A stretch of DNA of 64,000 bases from Rhizobium sp. TH2 (lineage in GTDB: Bacteria; Pseudomonadota; Alphaproteobacteria; Rhizobiales; Rhizobiaceae). Each line of letters begins with the position of its first letter. Position 1 is the first letter of the stretch. Shown here in pieces: positions 40,196 through 49,227 of this stretch. The translations under genes were made by a program, and so were the position numbers. Below the pieces are notes generated by a model that had not been told where the DNA came from, made no database searches, and saw nothing but the letters and a program-made list of their open reading frames with translations. Where the stretch lies: NCBI RefSeq assembly GCF_024707525.1, contig NZ_CP062231.1, positions 1,798,001-1,862,000 of the forward strand, written 5' to 3'.

Positions 40196-40218
40196 CGTCA
40201 TAGAATGACTCTATGACG
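40196..40218. promoter_or_regulatory. Inverted repeat upstream of the DUF982 gene
   Basis: CGTCATAG-N7-CTATGACG is a perfect 8-bp inverted repeat ending 15 bases before the DUF982 ATG and just ahead of its AGGGGAG ribosome site. It could be an operator or a small mRNA hairpin. Confidence 0.5.
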
Positions 40219-40233
40219 AAAAGGGGAGCCGCC

Positions 40234-40584
40234 ATGAGGACGGCAGAGTGGACAAAAGTAGTCTATATCGAGATCGTTGGCGACAAGCGTGAATATGTCC
40301 GCATTTCCAACACGCGTGAGGCTGCTCGATGCCTTCTCGAAAAGTGGCCGGCGAAGGACAGCCGCAGCTACAAGCACGCCGTTGTCGGCTGCTCACGGGC
40401 GCTGAAGGGCTATATTTCGGATGATATGGCGCGGCTTTTCCTGGTCGAGGCCGCCAAGGCGGCGAAATTCGCTTACGTCGTCAACCAGCGTGCGAACAAT
40501 TTCGAGAAGTTCGAAATGGAGATCGGAGAGGTGGCCCGCCAGCTGATCGCCGCCGAACAGGTATTTCTCCAGTCCCGGAATTAG
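40234..40584 (+). CDS. DUF982-family protein (116 aa)
   Basis: A small protein of the DUF982 family, which is almost restricted to Rhizobiales and often highly duplicated there. It starts MRTAEWTKVVYIEIVGDKRE, followed by ISNTREAARCLLEKWP and a helical C-terminus ending in FEKFEMEIGEVARQLI. A tightly spaced AGGGGAG precedes ATG 40234. Its stop codon is the first base region of the inverted-repeat element described next. Function unknown. Confidence 0.8.
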   Translation: MRTAEWTKVVYIEIVGDKREYVRISNTREAARCLLEKWPAKDSRSYKHAVVGCSRALKGYISDDMARLFLVEAAKAAKFAYVVNQRANNFEKFEMEIGEVARQLIAAEQVFLQSRN

Positions 40585-40855
40585 AGCACTTCAGGGTTAA
40601 ATGGAAGCAGTTCTGCCGGAGCAGGTTTTCGTCAGGGCAGAGGCGATTGGCGAAGGTCGTACCCAGATGTACGGCAGAACCGATCGCCTCTGATCCTGGC
40701 GGAAAGATGACCGGCCCTTCGGGTTGGCTGAAGCGGGCCGCCTCTTTGACCGGCCGGCTTGGCCGTATGCTTTGGCTACGACGCGTGGCCCACCGGTCAA
40801 ACATGCGACTCCGCTTGAGCCAACAGAACTGCTTCCATTTAACCCTGAAGCGCTC
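40584..40855. repeat. Inverted-repeat intergenic element with nested stem-loops (272 bp)
   Basis: Outer arms of 32 bp: 40584-40615 and, inverted, 40824-40855, differing at one base. Inside are further inverted repeats: CAGAGGCGAT at 40638-40647 with ATCGCCTCTG at 40683-40692, and TTTGACCGG at 40745-40753 with CCGGTCAAA at 40793-40801. No open reading frame of note lies within. The left arm begins at the last base of the DUF982 stop codon. This looks like a MITE or a mosaic intergenic element of the kind known in rhizobia (RIME-like); family membership is not verified. Confidence 0.75.
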
Positions 40856-41003
40856 CAAGCCGGAGAATTGTTCAGCGGCCGGGCATTTCCAGGATTCGTG
40901 CGCTATCGTACGCAGGCTTTCCGGCATCAGTTTTTAGTGGAGTTCGCATAAATCTTCCCTACATATATACGAGAGTTCTAATGGTGCTAGGGGGAGGAAG
41001 CGC

Positions 41004-41228
41004 ATGAGGAATTATCCGGGCATTTTGCGGTCCGACGAGTTTCAGGTGGTGCAGGACGTCTTCAGGAAGATCGTCGCCGAACCTTGGTTTTCACGCGATA
41101 TCGCGCGCCAGCAGCAGTTCGGCGCCTTTGTCATTCGTGCCTATCAGAGTGGCACGACGGAAACAGGCAAGCTCTATGATCTGTGCGCCCGCACCGCGCA
41201 GGACAGGTTTTCAGACACGAAGCATTGA
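41004..41228 (+). CDS. Small protein of unknown function (74 aa)
   Basis: Supported by a very strong GGGGGAGG ribosome site and a following terminator. The protein begins MRNYPGILRSDEFQVVQDVF and is mainly helical, with FSRDIARQQQFGAFVIRAYQ in the middle; no hydrophobic segment, no cysteine motif apart from one Cys. No family recognised. Confidence 0.65.
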   Translation: MRNYPGILRSDEFQVVQDVFRKIVAEPWFSRDIARQQQFGAFVIRAYQSGTTETGKLYDLCARTAQDRFSDTKH

Positions 41229-41250
41229 GATCAAAACCGGCACAATCGAA

Positions 41251-41282
41251 GCCCGCCGTCCCACGACGGCGGGCTTCCTGAT
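41251..41282 (+). terminator. Intrinsic terminator of the small gene
   Basis: A 10-bp perfect stem (41251-41260 with 41265-41274) with CCAC loop is followed by TTCCTGATTT. Confidence 0.75.
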
Positions 41283-41379
41283 TTCGCGGGCGTGCCGAAA
41301 ACCCCGAGTGGTTTCTCAGGCGGCGAAATCCGTCAATTGTTGATTGGTGACTTACTGGGGCTAAGTCATTGATCTAAAA

Positions 41380-41456
<77 letters not shown>

Positions 41457-41478
41457 ACCCTGCCCGAAGGCTTGCACT

Positions 41479-41507
41479 CGTTAGCTTTTCCGGCTTTTAA
41501 GCGCAAG
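41479..41507 (-). promoter_or_regulatory. Candidate tRNA-Pro promoter
   Basis: On the minus strand CTTGCG, a 17-base spacer and CTAACG end 22 bases before the tRNA 5' end, close to the rhizobial consensus. Confidence 0.45.
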
Positions 41508-41621
41508 AGGCAAAATCCGTTTTTTCGGCTCAAGGGCCAGAACGGTTGCTCCTGCATTGCAATCAGCCCGCCGGGTCGATAGAAACGCACCATCGAAGCG
41601 GGCAGGCATCATGTCTCATCA

Positions 41622-42695
41622 ATGAAAAGATTAGTCCTGCACATCGGCGTCGAAAATACGGCCTCAACCTACCTGCAGCAGACATTTGCCAATTCGAGGG
41701 ACGCCCTTCGCAGCGCGGGCGTTCTCTATCCTCATGCGCCGGGGGAGACGAACCACATCAAGCTGGCCGCGTTCGCCATGGACGACGCACGCGGTGACGA
41801 GATCCGGATCATGGCGGGCATCAGATCGCCGGGCGATGCTGCCGGCTTGAAGGCGGACTTCCTGGGCGAACTGGCGCGCGAGGTGTCGGAGTGCGGCTGT
41901 GATGCCATATTGCTCTCTAACGAGCATTGCTCAAGCCGGTTGATTCACGAGAACGATGTCCGGCGCCTGCGGGACTTGCTAGCGCCGTTGGCGGAGACGA
42001 TCACGATTGTCGTCTACCTCAGGCGGCAGGACGAAGCGATGCTGAGCATGCATTCAACGGCCGTGAGAAGCGGCAGCGCCCAGCCGCTCGGATTCCCCTC
42101 CGAACACGTTATTGCAGCGAGATTCGATTACGAAAAGCTTCTGCAGCGATGGGCGATAGTTTTTGGCAAAGAGAACATCGTAGCGAGATTGTTCAATCAT
42201 CTGCATAACAGCAATATCCTGGACGACTTCGCGGCCGCTGCGGCCTTGCCGGCAGACATCGGCTGGAGCGAGCCGGAAGAGCCGCTGAACACTCGCCTCG
42301 ATGCGAGGCAGGCCGAATATCTTCGCATTCTCAACGCATTTCTTCCCAACGTGGGAGACAAAAACCATCTTGCGCGGCGTGGAAACCTTTCGGATGTTGT
42401 CTCCAAGGTGAAAGATCCAGGTCCCCCCCTAGGACTTCCGCCGGATATGGCGAAAGAAATTCTGGAACGGATGCGCGCCAGCAACGGGGCCGTTGCGAGA
42501 GAATATTTTGGCCGCGAACTTCCGGGCGACCCGCTCTTTGGAGAAGTCCATATTCCGCAGGCTGCGGAGCCTTATGAGATGACACTCGAGGAATTTGCCA
42601 AGACGACAGCGGAAATATGGGCGCTCAAACACAAGCAAAGCCGGTATCTTCTGCATCGTCTGAAGGAAGCCTTGAAGGCACAGGACGAGTCTTGA
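41622..42695 (+). CDS. Sulfotransferase-like protein (357 aa)
   Basis: The N-terminus RLVLHIGVENTASTYLQQTF matches the PAPS-binding P-loop region of bacterial sulfotransferase-fold proteins (compare LHIGxxKTGTTxLQ). The rest is mostly helical, with VVYLRRQDEAMLSMHSTAV resembling the second PAPS-contact region (RRQD near residue 130). It is the first gene on the plus strand before the polysaccharide block, so it could sulfate or otherwise modify the polymer (inference). SD is poor; no other start is better. Confidence 0.65.
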   Translation: MKRLVLHIGVENTASTYLQQTFANSRDALRSAGVLYPHAPGETNHIKLAAFAMDDARGDEIRIMAGIRSPGDAAGLKADFLGELAREVSECGCDAILLSNEHCSSRLIHENDVRRLRDLLAPLAETITIVVYLRRQDEAMLSMHSTAVRSGSAQPLGFPSEHVIAARFDYEKLLQRWAIVFGKENIVARLFNHLHNSNILDDFAAAAALPADIGWSEPEEPLNTRLDARQAEYLRILNAFLPNVGDKNHLARRGNLSDVVSKVKDPGPPLGLPPDMAKEILERMRASNGAVAREYFGRELPGDPLFGEVHIPQAAEPYEMTLEEFAKTTAEIWALKHKQSRYLLHRLKEALKAQDES

Positions 42696-42756
42696 ATACC
42701 GCACTTGGTCGCATGCGTTCTTTTTGCATCGCCCTCTTGTCGGGCAGCGAGTCCCA

Positions 42757-43905
42757 TCATCTTGCCGCTAAGACATGCCGGTACACCGCTTCGGTCTGCC
42801 GGGCCATCACATCCAGTGAATAACGGTTCCTCCTAGCCTCGGCCGCGTGCCGCATGGCGTCGAAGCCCTCGGCCGTCGAGAGCGTGCGCATGGCTTCCGC
42901 AAGCTCATGCGGATCGTCGTCATTCGGCACGATGAAGCCATTGAAGCCGTGATCGACCACTGTTGTCGCGCCGCCGACATCGGTGAGCACCATCGGCAGG
43001 CCGGCTGCCGCGCCTTCCAGCATCACATAGGACATCGCCTCGTAGCGGCTCGGCATGATCAATGCGTCGAAGGCCTGCATCGCCTGGGCACCGGGGATAT
43101 CAGAGGTCACATGCACCCGGTCCGAGAGCCCGGCTTCCAGTATCTGGATTTTGACGTCGTCGAGCAGTTCGCCGAAGCCGACGATCGCCAGTTCGATATC
43201 CGCGCGATCGGCGGCGATCCGCCGGAACGCCTCGATCAGCCGCTCCGGCGCCTTCTGCGGCGAGAGCCGGCCGACGAAGCCGAAGACGAAATTTTCGGGT
43301 CTCACGCCGAGTTGCGCGCGGATTTCTTCCCTGTCCCCCGGTGGGGTCTGATCGACCCCATTGATCACGGTGTGCAGCAGGCGTTCGGGAATGCCGAGCG
43401 CGGTTGCGGCGTGCTTCTTTTCGTCCTCGGAGACGCAGATGACGGCATCGGAGAAATGCCGGCCGAGCAGGCTCTCGATCATTCCATAGATGCGCCGGCC
43501 GCCCTTGCCGAGCGTCGGATCCATGGTCCGGAACGCATGCGGCGTATAGATGCGCGGAACGTGCCGGCCGGGAAACCTGATGCGGGTCAGCGCACCGGCT
43601 TTGGAACTGTGGCCGTGGACGACGTCGAACGGCCCGTGTTCGCGCATCACACGGTTGATGGCCCGCCATGCGGCGAAATCCGAAGTGGAGGGCGCGCGGC
43701 TCATCGGAACCGCGATGATGGATTGGAGCGGCTGAGCGGTCAGTTCATCGACAAACCTTTGCTCGGCGCGGGTGGCGGAATAGATCGCCGTGACATTGTG
43801 GCCGGACCCTGCAAGCGCGCCGCACAGATCGACGAAATGACGGCCGGAGCCGCCACCGCTTGGCTCCAGTACCTGGAGGATATTGAGTTGCGCATTCGTC
43901 GTCAT
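42757..43905 (-). CDS. Glycosyltransferase family 4 enzyme (382 aa)
   Basis: A GT-B retaining glycosyltransferase. The N-terminus has LEPSGGGSGRHFVDLCGAL, the linker VVHGHSSKAGALTRI, and the donor-binding half has GRLSPQKAPERLIEAF (residues about 205-220) and SRYEAMSYVMLEGAAAGLP (around residue 290), the EX7E region. It overlaps the preceding Wzy gene by four bases, so it is translationally coupled. It ends the minus-strand operon that starts at the phosphotransferase gene. Confidence 0.92.
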   Translation of the reverse strand: MTTNAQLNILQVLEPSGGGSGRHFVDLCGALAGSGHNVTAIYSATRAEQRFVDELTAQPLQSIIAVPMSRAPSTSDFAAWRAINRVMREHGPFDVVHGHSSKAGALTRIRFPGRHVPRIYTPHAFRTMDPTLGKGGRRIYGMIESLLGRHFSDAVICVSEDEKKHAATALGIPERLLHTVINGVDQTPPGDREEIRAQLGVRPENFVFGFVGRLSPQKAPERLIEAFRRIAADRADIELAIVGFGELLDDVKIQILEAGLSDRVHVTSDIPGAQAMQAFDALIMPSRYEAMSYVMLEGAAAGLPMVLTDVGGATTVVDHGFNGFIVPNDDDPHELAEAMRTLSTAEGFDAMRHAAEARRNRYSLDVMARQTEAVYRHVLAAR

Positions 43906-45149
43906 GTCGCGGCGGGCGCCCTTGCGCGCCGCTTCTGGTAGCCGTGCTCGAGCGCCGCACAGCCCCAGACAATGCCGAACAGCAGGAAGTGATGGCGCCA
44001 GTGGTCGGTGTCGATGACATTGCCGATCAGTTCATGGCCGCAGATGGTGATCCAGGCGATCATCAGATAGGGCTGCCAGGGGCGTTCGCGCAGCAGGTAG
44101 CGGAAGCCGAACCAGATCGTCGTCCAGACGAGGCCGATATAGGCGACAAAGCCGAGCCAGCCGTAGGAGGTCAGCGATTTCAGCCAGATATTGTGCTCGT
44201 CCTCGGGATAGATCGTGCTGAACACCATCGGCCCGATGCCGAGCGGCTGGCCCATCGCCGCGAGGAAGCCGAGCTTGTGGCGATCGAAACGGCCGAGGTG
44301 GCCGCTGTCGTAATCCTGCTCGAGCGACGCGCGCGAGGTGAGCAGATCTGCGACCTGCGGGATCTGCAACGCGACGACCAGTGCGACGACCGCGAAGATC
44401 AGGCCGGCTAGCGCCAGCGCGATGATCTTCAAGCGGAAGGCGCCGGAGCGCTCCTTGATGAACATCACCAGCACCATCATCATAGCCGAGAAAAGAAAGA
44501 GCGCCCAGGCCGCGCGCGAGAAGGAGAGCAGGACGCCGATCGTGATGACGGCGAGCGAAAACGCCTTGATCGGGAATGTCGCGATCTTGCCCGTCAGCAT
44601 CGAATGAATGAGATAGAGCGACGGCGCGATCAGGAACGGTCCGAACACGTTCGGGTCTTGGAACGCACCCTTGGCCCGGTCGTAGAGCGTGAAGATTTCC
44701 GAACCGGGAAACAGCTTGAAATAGCCCACGATGCCGAGCATGGCGGTGATCACGGCGGCGGCCGCCCAGGCGTTGAAGATCAGCCTCAGCCGATGCCAGT
44801 CATCCTCGATGATCGCCGAGAAGAAGACCGACGACAGGCAGAGGAAAAGCGACACGCCCATGTAGATCGGGGCCTCGCCGATCCTGGCCATCTGGGTCAG
44901 CGACAGGAAGCCACCGGTCATGAAGACAAGCATGAAGGCGAGCAAAGCGCCCGTCGTGCGAGAGATCCTGAGGCCGAGGATGAACCAGCCGCCGATCAGG
45001 AACGCCATGAAGACTTCGTAAGGCGCAGGTTCGTTGATGACGAAGCCCGACAGGAACACGCCGAAGGCCACAAGGCCGGAGCCGACGAGCCGCACGCTTG
45101 CGAGGCCCGGTTTGAACGCTCCGGCGTGACTGGCCCCGATCGCGGTCAA
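43902..45149 (-). CDS. O-antigen ligase/polymerase (Wzy-like) membrane protein (415 aa)
   Basis: About twelve helices and a large periplasmic loop near residues 250-310 that carries EDEHNIWLKSLTSYGWLGF, the Wzy/WaaL-type end motif HN..W. Probably polymerises or ligates the repeat unit of this locus. The first codon is TTG at 45149, overlapping the stop of the phosphotransferase gene (TTGA), so translation is likely coupled; a later start cannot be excluded. It overlaps the following GT4 gene by four bases. Confidence 0.85.
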   Translation of the reverse strand: MTAIGASHAGAFKPGLASVRLVGSGLVAFGVFLSGFVINEPAPYEVFMAFLIGGWFILGLRISRTTGALLAFMLVFMTGGFLSLTQMARIGEAPIYMGVSLFLCLSSVFFSAIIEDDWHRLRLIFNAWAAAAVITAMLGIVGYFKLFPGSEIFTLYDRAKGAFQDPNVFGPFLIAPSLYLIHSMLTGKIATFPIKAFSLAVITIGVLLSFSRAAWALFLFSAMMMVLVMFIKERSGAFRLKIIALALAGLIFAVVALVVALQIPQVADLLTSRASLEQDYDSGHLGRFDRHKLGFLAAMGQPLGIGPMVFSTIYPEDEHNIWLKSLTSYGWLGFVAYIGLVWTTIWFGFRYLLRERPWQPYLMIAWITICGHELIGNVIDTDHWRHHFLLFGIVWGCAALEHGYQKRRARAPAAT

Positions 45150-46717
45150 TAGGCGTTTTCCGTGTTGAGCAACCGGATCGGCGTCAGGAACAGGATTTTG
45201 AGATCGAACCAGAGCGACCAGTTCTCGATATAGTAGAGGTCGTAGGCGGTGCGGAAGCGGATCTTCTCGTCCGAGTCGATCTCGCCGCGCCAGCCGTTGA
45301 TTTGCGCCCAGCCGGTGACACCCGGCTTGACGCGATGGCGGGCGAAATAGCCTTCCACGACATCGGCGTAAACGCGGTCATGCGTCTGGGCGAGGACAGC
45401 GTGCGGGCGTGGGCCAACGAGCGAAAGTCCGCCCGCCAATACGTTGAAGAGCTGGGGCAATTCGTCGATCGACGTCTTTCGGATGAAGCGGCCGACCGGC
45501 GTCACGCGCGGGTCGCCCTTGGTCACCGCGTTGGCAGCGGTGACGTCGGACAGATGCGTGTACATCGAGCGGAACTTGAAGACGTTGATCGTCTCGTTGT
45601 TGAAGCCATGCCGCTTCTGCTTGAAGATGATCGGTCCTCTGGAGGTGAGCTTGACGGCCAGCGCCGCGCCCAGCATCACCGGCCACAAGCAGGCGATGGC
45701 GATCGTCGCGAAGACGATGTCGAAAATGCGCTTGGCCACTGAATCCCAGTCGTTGATCGGCCGGTCGAACACATCGAGCATCGCGACCTTGCCGATGTGG
45801 GAATACGCGCGCGGTCGGAACTTCAGCTTGCTCGAATGCGCTGCGAGCCGGATATCGACCGGCAGGATCCAGAGCTTGCGCAGGAGGTCGAGGATGCGCT
45901 TCTCGGCCGTCATCGGCAGCGAAATGATCAGCATGTCAACACGGGCAGCACGCACGAACTCGACCAGTTCCGTTACCGTGCCGAGCTTGGGGTAGCCGGC
46001 GATCAGGTCAGGCGAACGGCGGTCGAGCCGGTCGTCGAACACGCCGAGGATGCGGATATCGTTGTCGGGCTGGCTTTCGAGATTGCGGATCAGTTCCTGC
46101 GCCGGCTGGCCGCCGCAGACGATGACGGCGCGGCGCTCGAGCATGCCGTTGCGCAGCCAGCGCCTCAGGCTCCAGGCCAGCAGGAAGCGCTCGGCCACGA
46201 GATAGGAGGCGCCGGACAGGAACCAGGCGGCGAACCAGACGCGCGAATAGGTTCCGCCCGCCTTGAAGAAGAACAGCATCATGGTCATGGCGGCGAAGGA
46301 CAGTGCCCATGCGCCGAGAAGCGGCGGCAGCGACGATTTCGGCGCCCTGAGCACCGGCAGTTGGTAGCAATCCGCCATCTGGATGAACAGCACGCTCAGT
46401 GCCGCGCCCGACGCGATCGTGAGCGTATAGAGCGCCATCACGCGCGGTTCCTGGACGTAGGAGAAGCTGATGGCGCAGCCGATCAGGAACAACATCACGA
46501 AATCGACCAGGCGGAAAAGACCCGTCATCATCGCCGGCGAGAACTTGTCCTCGCGGAACTGCGCGGCGACGCGCTTGGCGAAATCGTTGAGTTCGGCGGG
46601 CTGGCTCGGCCGCTTGCCCGACGTGGTTTCCTCGGTGCTGATCGTGCGGATCTCGGAGACCTGCTTGCGCAAGCGCTCGACGTCGAACTCGTCTTCGTTC
46701 TTGTCTGCCTGATTCAT
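45146..46717 (-). CDS. Undecaprenyl-phosphate hexose-1-phosphate transferase (523 aa)
   Basis: Initiates repeat-unit assembly by moving a hexose-1-phosphate from UDP-sugar to undecaprenyl phosphate. Four N-terminal helices (starting GLFRLVDFVMLFLIGCAIS), a CoA-binding-like middle domain (VIVCGGQPAQELIRNLE) and the C-terminal catalytic part with KRIFDIVFATIAI, RGPIIFKQKRHG, DELPQLFNVLAG and GLSLVGPRP. This domain order matches WbaP/UppE-type enzymes. Its stop overlaps the Wzy start. It heads a three-gene minus-strand run. Confidence 0.93.
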   Translation of the reverse strand: MNQADKNEDEFDVERLRKQVSEIRTISTEETTSGKRPSQPAELNDFAKRVAAQFREDKFSPAMMTGLFRLVDFVMLFLIGCAISFSYVQEPRVMALYTLTIASGAALSVLFIQMADCYQLPVLRAPKSSLPPLLGAWALSFAAMTMMLFFFKAGGTYSRVWFAAWFLSGASYLVAERFLLAWSLRRWLRNGMLERRAVIVCGGQPAQELIRNLESQPDNDIRILGVFDDRLDRRSPDLIAGYPKLGTVTELVEFVRAARVDMLIISLPMTAEKRILDLLRKLWILPVDIRLAAHSSKLKFRPRAYSHIGKVAMLDVFDRPINDWDSVAKRIFDIVFATIAIACLWPVMLGAALAVKLTSRGPIIFKQKRHGFNNETINVFKFRSMYTHLSDVTAANAVTKGDPRVTPVGRFIRKTSIDELPQLFNVLAGGLSLVGPRPHAVLAQTHDRVYADVVEGYFARHRVKPGVTGWAQINGWRGEIDSDEKIRFRTAYDLYYIENWSLWFDLKILFLTPIRLLNTENAY

Positions 46718-46824
46718 GCTCTTTTACTCAAAACGCGTTTGGTCGGCAGACTAGAGCAAAGGAACTAAGAAACGCTTACGAGGGGAGCTGCGAATGGCAT
46801 CCACTTGCACGCTTTGTGGGTCAG

Positions 46825-47067
46825 ATGCATAATACCGATATGACCGAACTTCTAGAAATCGCCATCGAGCGTGCCCGCGCGCTTTCGCCCGAAATGCAGG
46901 ATGATCTTGCCCAGATTCTGTTGCGCCTGGCTGGTCAGGAAGAGCAGATTTATCAGCTGACATCAGAGGAGGAAGCTGATCTTATCGCTGCGGATGATGA
47001 GATCGCGCGCGGCGCATTTGCAACCGATGAAGAGGCGCGAGCCGTCTTCGCCAAACATGATCGATGA
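46825..47067 (+). CDS. Antitoxin of a type II module (80 aa)
   Basis: Short acidic helical protein without an obvious HTH. It begins MHNTDMTELLEIAIERARAL and has QEEQIYQLTSEEEADLIAADDE and EEARAVFAKHDR in its C-terminus, the pattern of antitoxins paired with RelE/ParE toxins in rhizobia. ATG 46825 is preceded by GGGTC. It overlaps the toxin start by four bases, supporting one bicistronic transcript. Confidence 0.85.
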   Translation: MHNTDMTELLEIAIERARALSPEMQDDLAQILLRLAGQEEQIYQLTSEEEADLIAADDEIARGAFATDEEARAVFAKHDR

Positions 47068-47345
47068 AGCTGCGTTACACGCGCACCGCGCTGCGGCAAA
47101 TCGATAGCACGCTCGATTACATAGCGTCGCGTTCGCCACAGGGTGCGCGGAGCGTGAACAAGCGGATCATCACTGCGTTCGCTCTTATCCAGGAATATCC
47201 TCAGGCCGGCCAGATGACGAGCCGCGACGGCTATCGGCGTCTCGTGCTGACGCCTTATCCATACGTGATCTTCTATCGCGTCACGGCTGACGAAATCGTA
47301 ATATCGCGCTTCAGGCACGCGGCTCAACGCCCAGCCAGTTCCTGA
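47064..47345 (+). CDS. RelE/ParE-family toxin (93 aa)
   Basis: Intact RelE/ParE fold protein: MKLRYTRTALRQIDSTLDYIAS at the N-terminus, PQAGQMTSRDGYRRLVLTPY and PYVIFYRVTADEIVISRFRHAAQ at the end, the standard core. Targets of this fold are gyrase (ParE) or mRNA on the ribosome (RelE); the sequence does not decide. Its last 22 bases overlap the 3' end of the convergent GT4 gene (stop at 47324). The module interrupts the polysaccharide locus. Confidence 0.92.
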   Translation: MKLRYTRTALRQIDSTLDYIASRSPQGARSVNKRIITAFALIQEYPQAGQMTSRDGYRRLVLTPYPYVIFYRVTADEIVISRFRHAAQRPASS

Positions 47346-48466
47346 TAAAGCGCGGTGATCCGCGAGGCCATCGTCTTCGAGCTGAACACCGCGTGGAATT
47401 TCTCGCGGTCGGGCAGATGAGATTCTTTCCAGCCCGGCACGGTGATGCTTTCCGCCATGGCCTTGGCCAGTGCATCGCTGTCGCCCGGGGGAATGAGGGC
47501 ATCGCTGCCCTTGCCGAGCACTTCGGAGATGCCACCGACGTCCGATGCGATCACTGTGCGGCCCGCTGCCAGGGCCTCTAGTACGATATAGGGCATGGAT
47601 TCGGCGCGCGACGGCACCACGACGTTCTGCGAACTGGCGAAGGCCTCGCGAATGTTCATCGCCGGCAGCATGGTGATGCGGCGCCCAAGACCGCGCGAGG
47701 TCATCATGTCGAGATATTTCTGCTTCTGGGGGCCGTCGCCGATCATCATTGCCGATAGCGGCCGCTTGAGCAGGCGCTCGGTCTTGGCGAAGGCATCGAC
47801 GAAGATGTCCGGCCCCTTGAGATCGCGCAGCATGCCGACATAGAGGAAGTTGACCGCATCGGGGCTTTCCGGGACGATCTCGAAATCGGCCTCGCCGACG
47901 CCGTTGTAAACAACCTCATTACGCCGGAAGACGCGCCCCACCTTCTCCTCGTAGGTGCGACGCTCGAAATCGCAGACGAAGATCAGTCCGTCGGTGAACC
48001 ATTCCTGCAGGCGTTCGAGCGTGAAGACGGCCCAGCCGCTCCAACTCCGGCGGCTGAAATGCAGGCTGCCGCCATGCGGCGTATAGAGGCGGGATACGCG
48101 ATACCTGTTCACCCGCAGCAACGAGCCGGCGAGACGTGCCATTGCGCCACCCTTGGCGCCGTGACCGTGCAGGACATCCGGCTGCAAACTTCTGATTTCC
48201 TTGTAGCTTCTCCAGAATGCCGGGATGTCGCGCGGCGTGATCGACCGATCGATCGCCATGCGCGTGAGACCCAGCGAAAGGTAGGGCATGATGGTCTGGA
48301 AGAGGCGTTCCTCGTGTTCGCCACCCGTCGAGGAATCGCAGAGAATACCGACGGCATGGCCGGCGCGGCTCTGTTCCATTGCCAGATCCCGGACATGGCG
48401 AAAGATGCCACCGACGGGGGATCTGAAGCAATGAAGGATTCGCAATGGCGGGTCATCCGTCATCAT
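47324..48466 (-). CDS. Glycosyltransferase family 4 enzyme (380 aa)
   Basis: GT-B enzyme with CFRSPVGGIFRHVRDLAMEQ at the N-terminus, VLHGHGAKGGAMARLAGS in the hinge, VGMLRDLKGPDIFVDAF (about residue 225) and PSRAESMPYIVLEALAAGRT (about residue 288) in the donor domain, the EX7E region. It starts six bases after the Wza-type gene, so both are in one operon. The tail overlaps the toxin gene on the other strand. Sugar specificity unknown. Confidence 0.92.
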   Translation of the reverse strand: MMTDDPPLRILHCFRSPVGGIFRHVRDLAMEQSRAGHAVGILCDSSTGGEHEERLFQTIMPYLSLGLTRMAIDRSITPRDIPAFWRSYKEIRSLQPDVLHGHGAKGGAMARLAGSLLRVNRYRVSRLYTPHGGSLHFSRRSWSGWAVFTLERLQEWFTDGLIFVCDFERRTYEEKVGRVFRRNEVVYNGVGEADFEIVPESPDAVNFLYVGMLRDLKGPDIFVDAFAKTERLLKRPLSAMMIGDGPQKQKYLDMMTSRGLGRRITMLPAMNIREAFASSQNVVVPSRAESMPYIVLEALAAGRTVIASDVGGISEVLGKGSDALIPPGDSDALAKAMAESITVPGWKESHLPDREKFHAVFSSKTMASRITALYQELAGR

Positions 48467-48472
48467 CGATCC

Positions 48473-49060
48473 TTAGAACAGGCGTTCGCGGACGTAAATC
48501 GTATCGCCTGCAAGGACAGGATTCGAAATCAGCACACGCCCGGTCAGGATCTCACCATTGATCTTGCGGGTCACGTCGGCATTGGCTTGAAGAGCGCGTG
48601 GCGTGTAGCCGCCGGCAAGCGCGATGGCGTTCTGAATGGTCATGCCCGGCACATAGGTGTATTGCCCTGGCTGGCCGACTTCGCCCATGACGAAGATGGA
48701 GCGGTAACGATCGACTTCGATGGAAACATCGGGGTTGCGCAGGAAGCCTTTTTGCAGTTGCGTGGCGATCTGGCCCTCGAGTTCCTGGATCGTGCGGCCG
48801 CGGGCTGCCACCGAGCCGATCAGCGGGAAGGCGACATAGCCTGCCTGATCGACGGAATAGGTATTGGTCAGGTCCTTCTGGTCGAAGACGGTGACGCGCA
48901 GCCGGTCGCCGCTATCGACGCGATAGGGCCGGATCGTTGCTTCATGGAACGCCTTCGGCGCCGGCCGGTATGACGAGCAGGAAGCGAGCAGGGCGGACGC
49001 TGCCAGAAACAGGGCGATCGAAAGGCGCTGCCGTTTACCGACGGTTACCATTCGCGTCAT
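48473..49060 (-). CDS. Wza/ExoF-type polysaccharide export lipoprotein (195 aa)
   Basis: Outer-membrane export lipoprotein. Lipobox ALLASC with Cys at residue 28. The Poly_export domain is visible in YRVDSGDRLRVTVFDQKDLTNTY (near residue 45) and the SLBB-like domain in IFVMGEVGQPGQYTYVPGMT (near residue 118). It is shorter than E. coli Wza, lacking the C-terminal outer-membrane helix region, as is common in rhizobial GumB/ExoF-type homologues. It is divergent from the copolymerase gene with 263 bases between. Confidence 0.92.
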   Translation of the reverse strand: MTRMVTVGKRQRLSIALFLAASALLASCSSYRPAPKAFHEATIRPYRVDSGDRLRVTVFDQKDLTNTYSVDQAGYVAFPLIGSVAARGRTIQELEGQIATQLQKGFLRNPDVSIEVDRYRSIFVMGEVGQPGQYTYVPGMTIQNAIALAGGYTPRALQANADVTRKINGEILTGRVLISNPVLAGDTIYVRERLF

Positions 49061-49227
49061 TCTCCGCGTTTTCCGGCTGGTCGCATCGGATTGCGGCCGG
49101 ATATTGATCTCGGGTGCCGGCGCTTAACGAATGGAATATCCGCGTGGGGCCGGTTTCATTCCCCTGTTATCGTTCGATTAAGGTTAACAGCCGGTAAAAC
49201 CCTTGCTCCAACATGTTTCTTTTTTGC

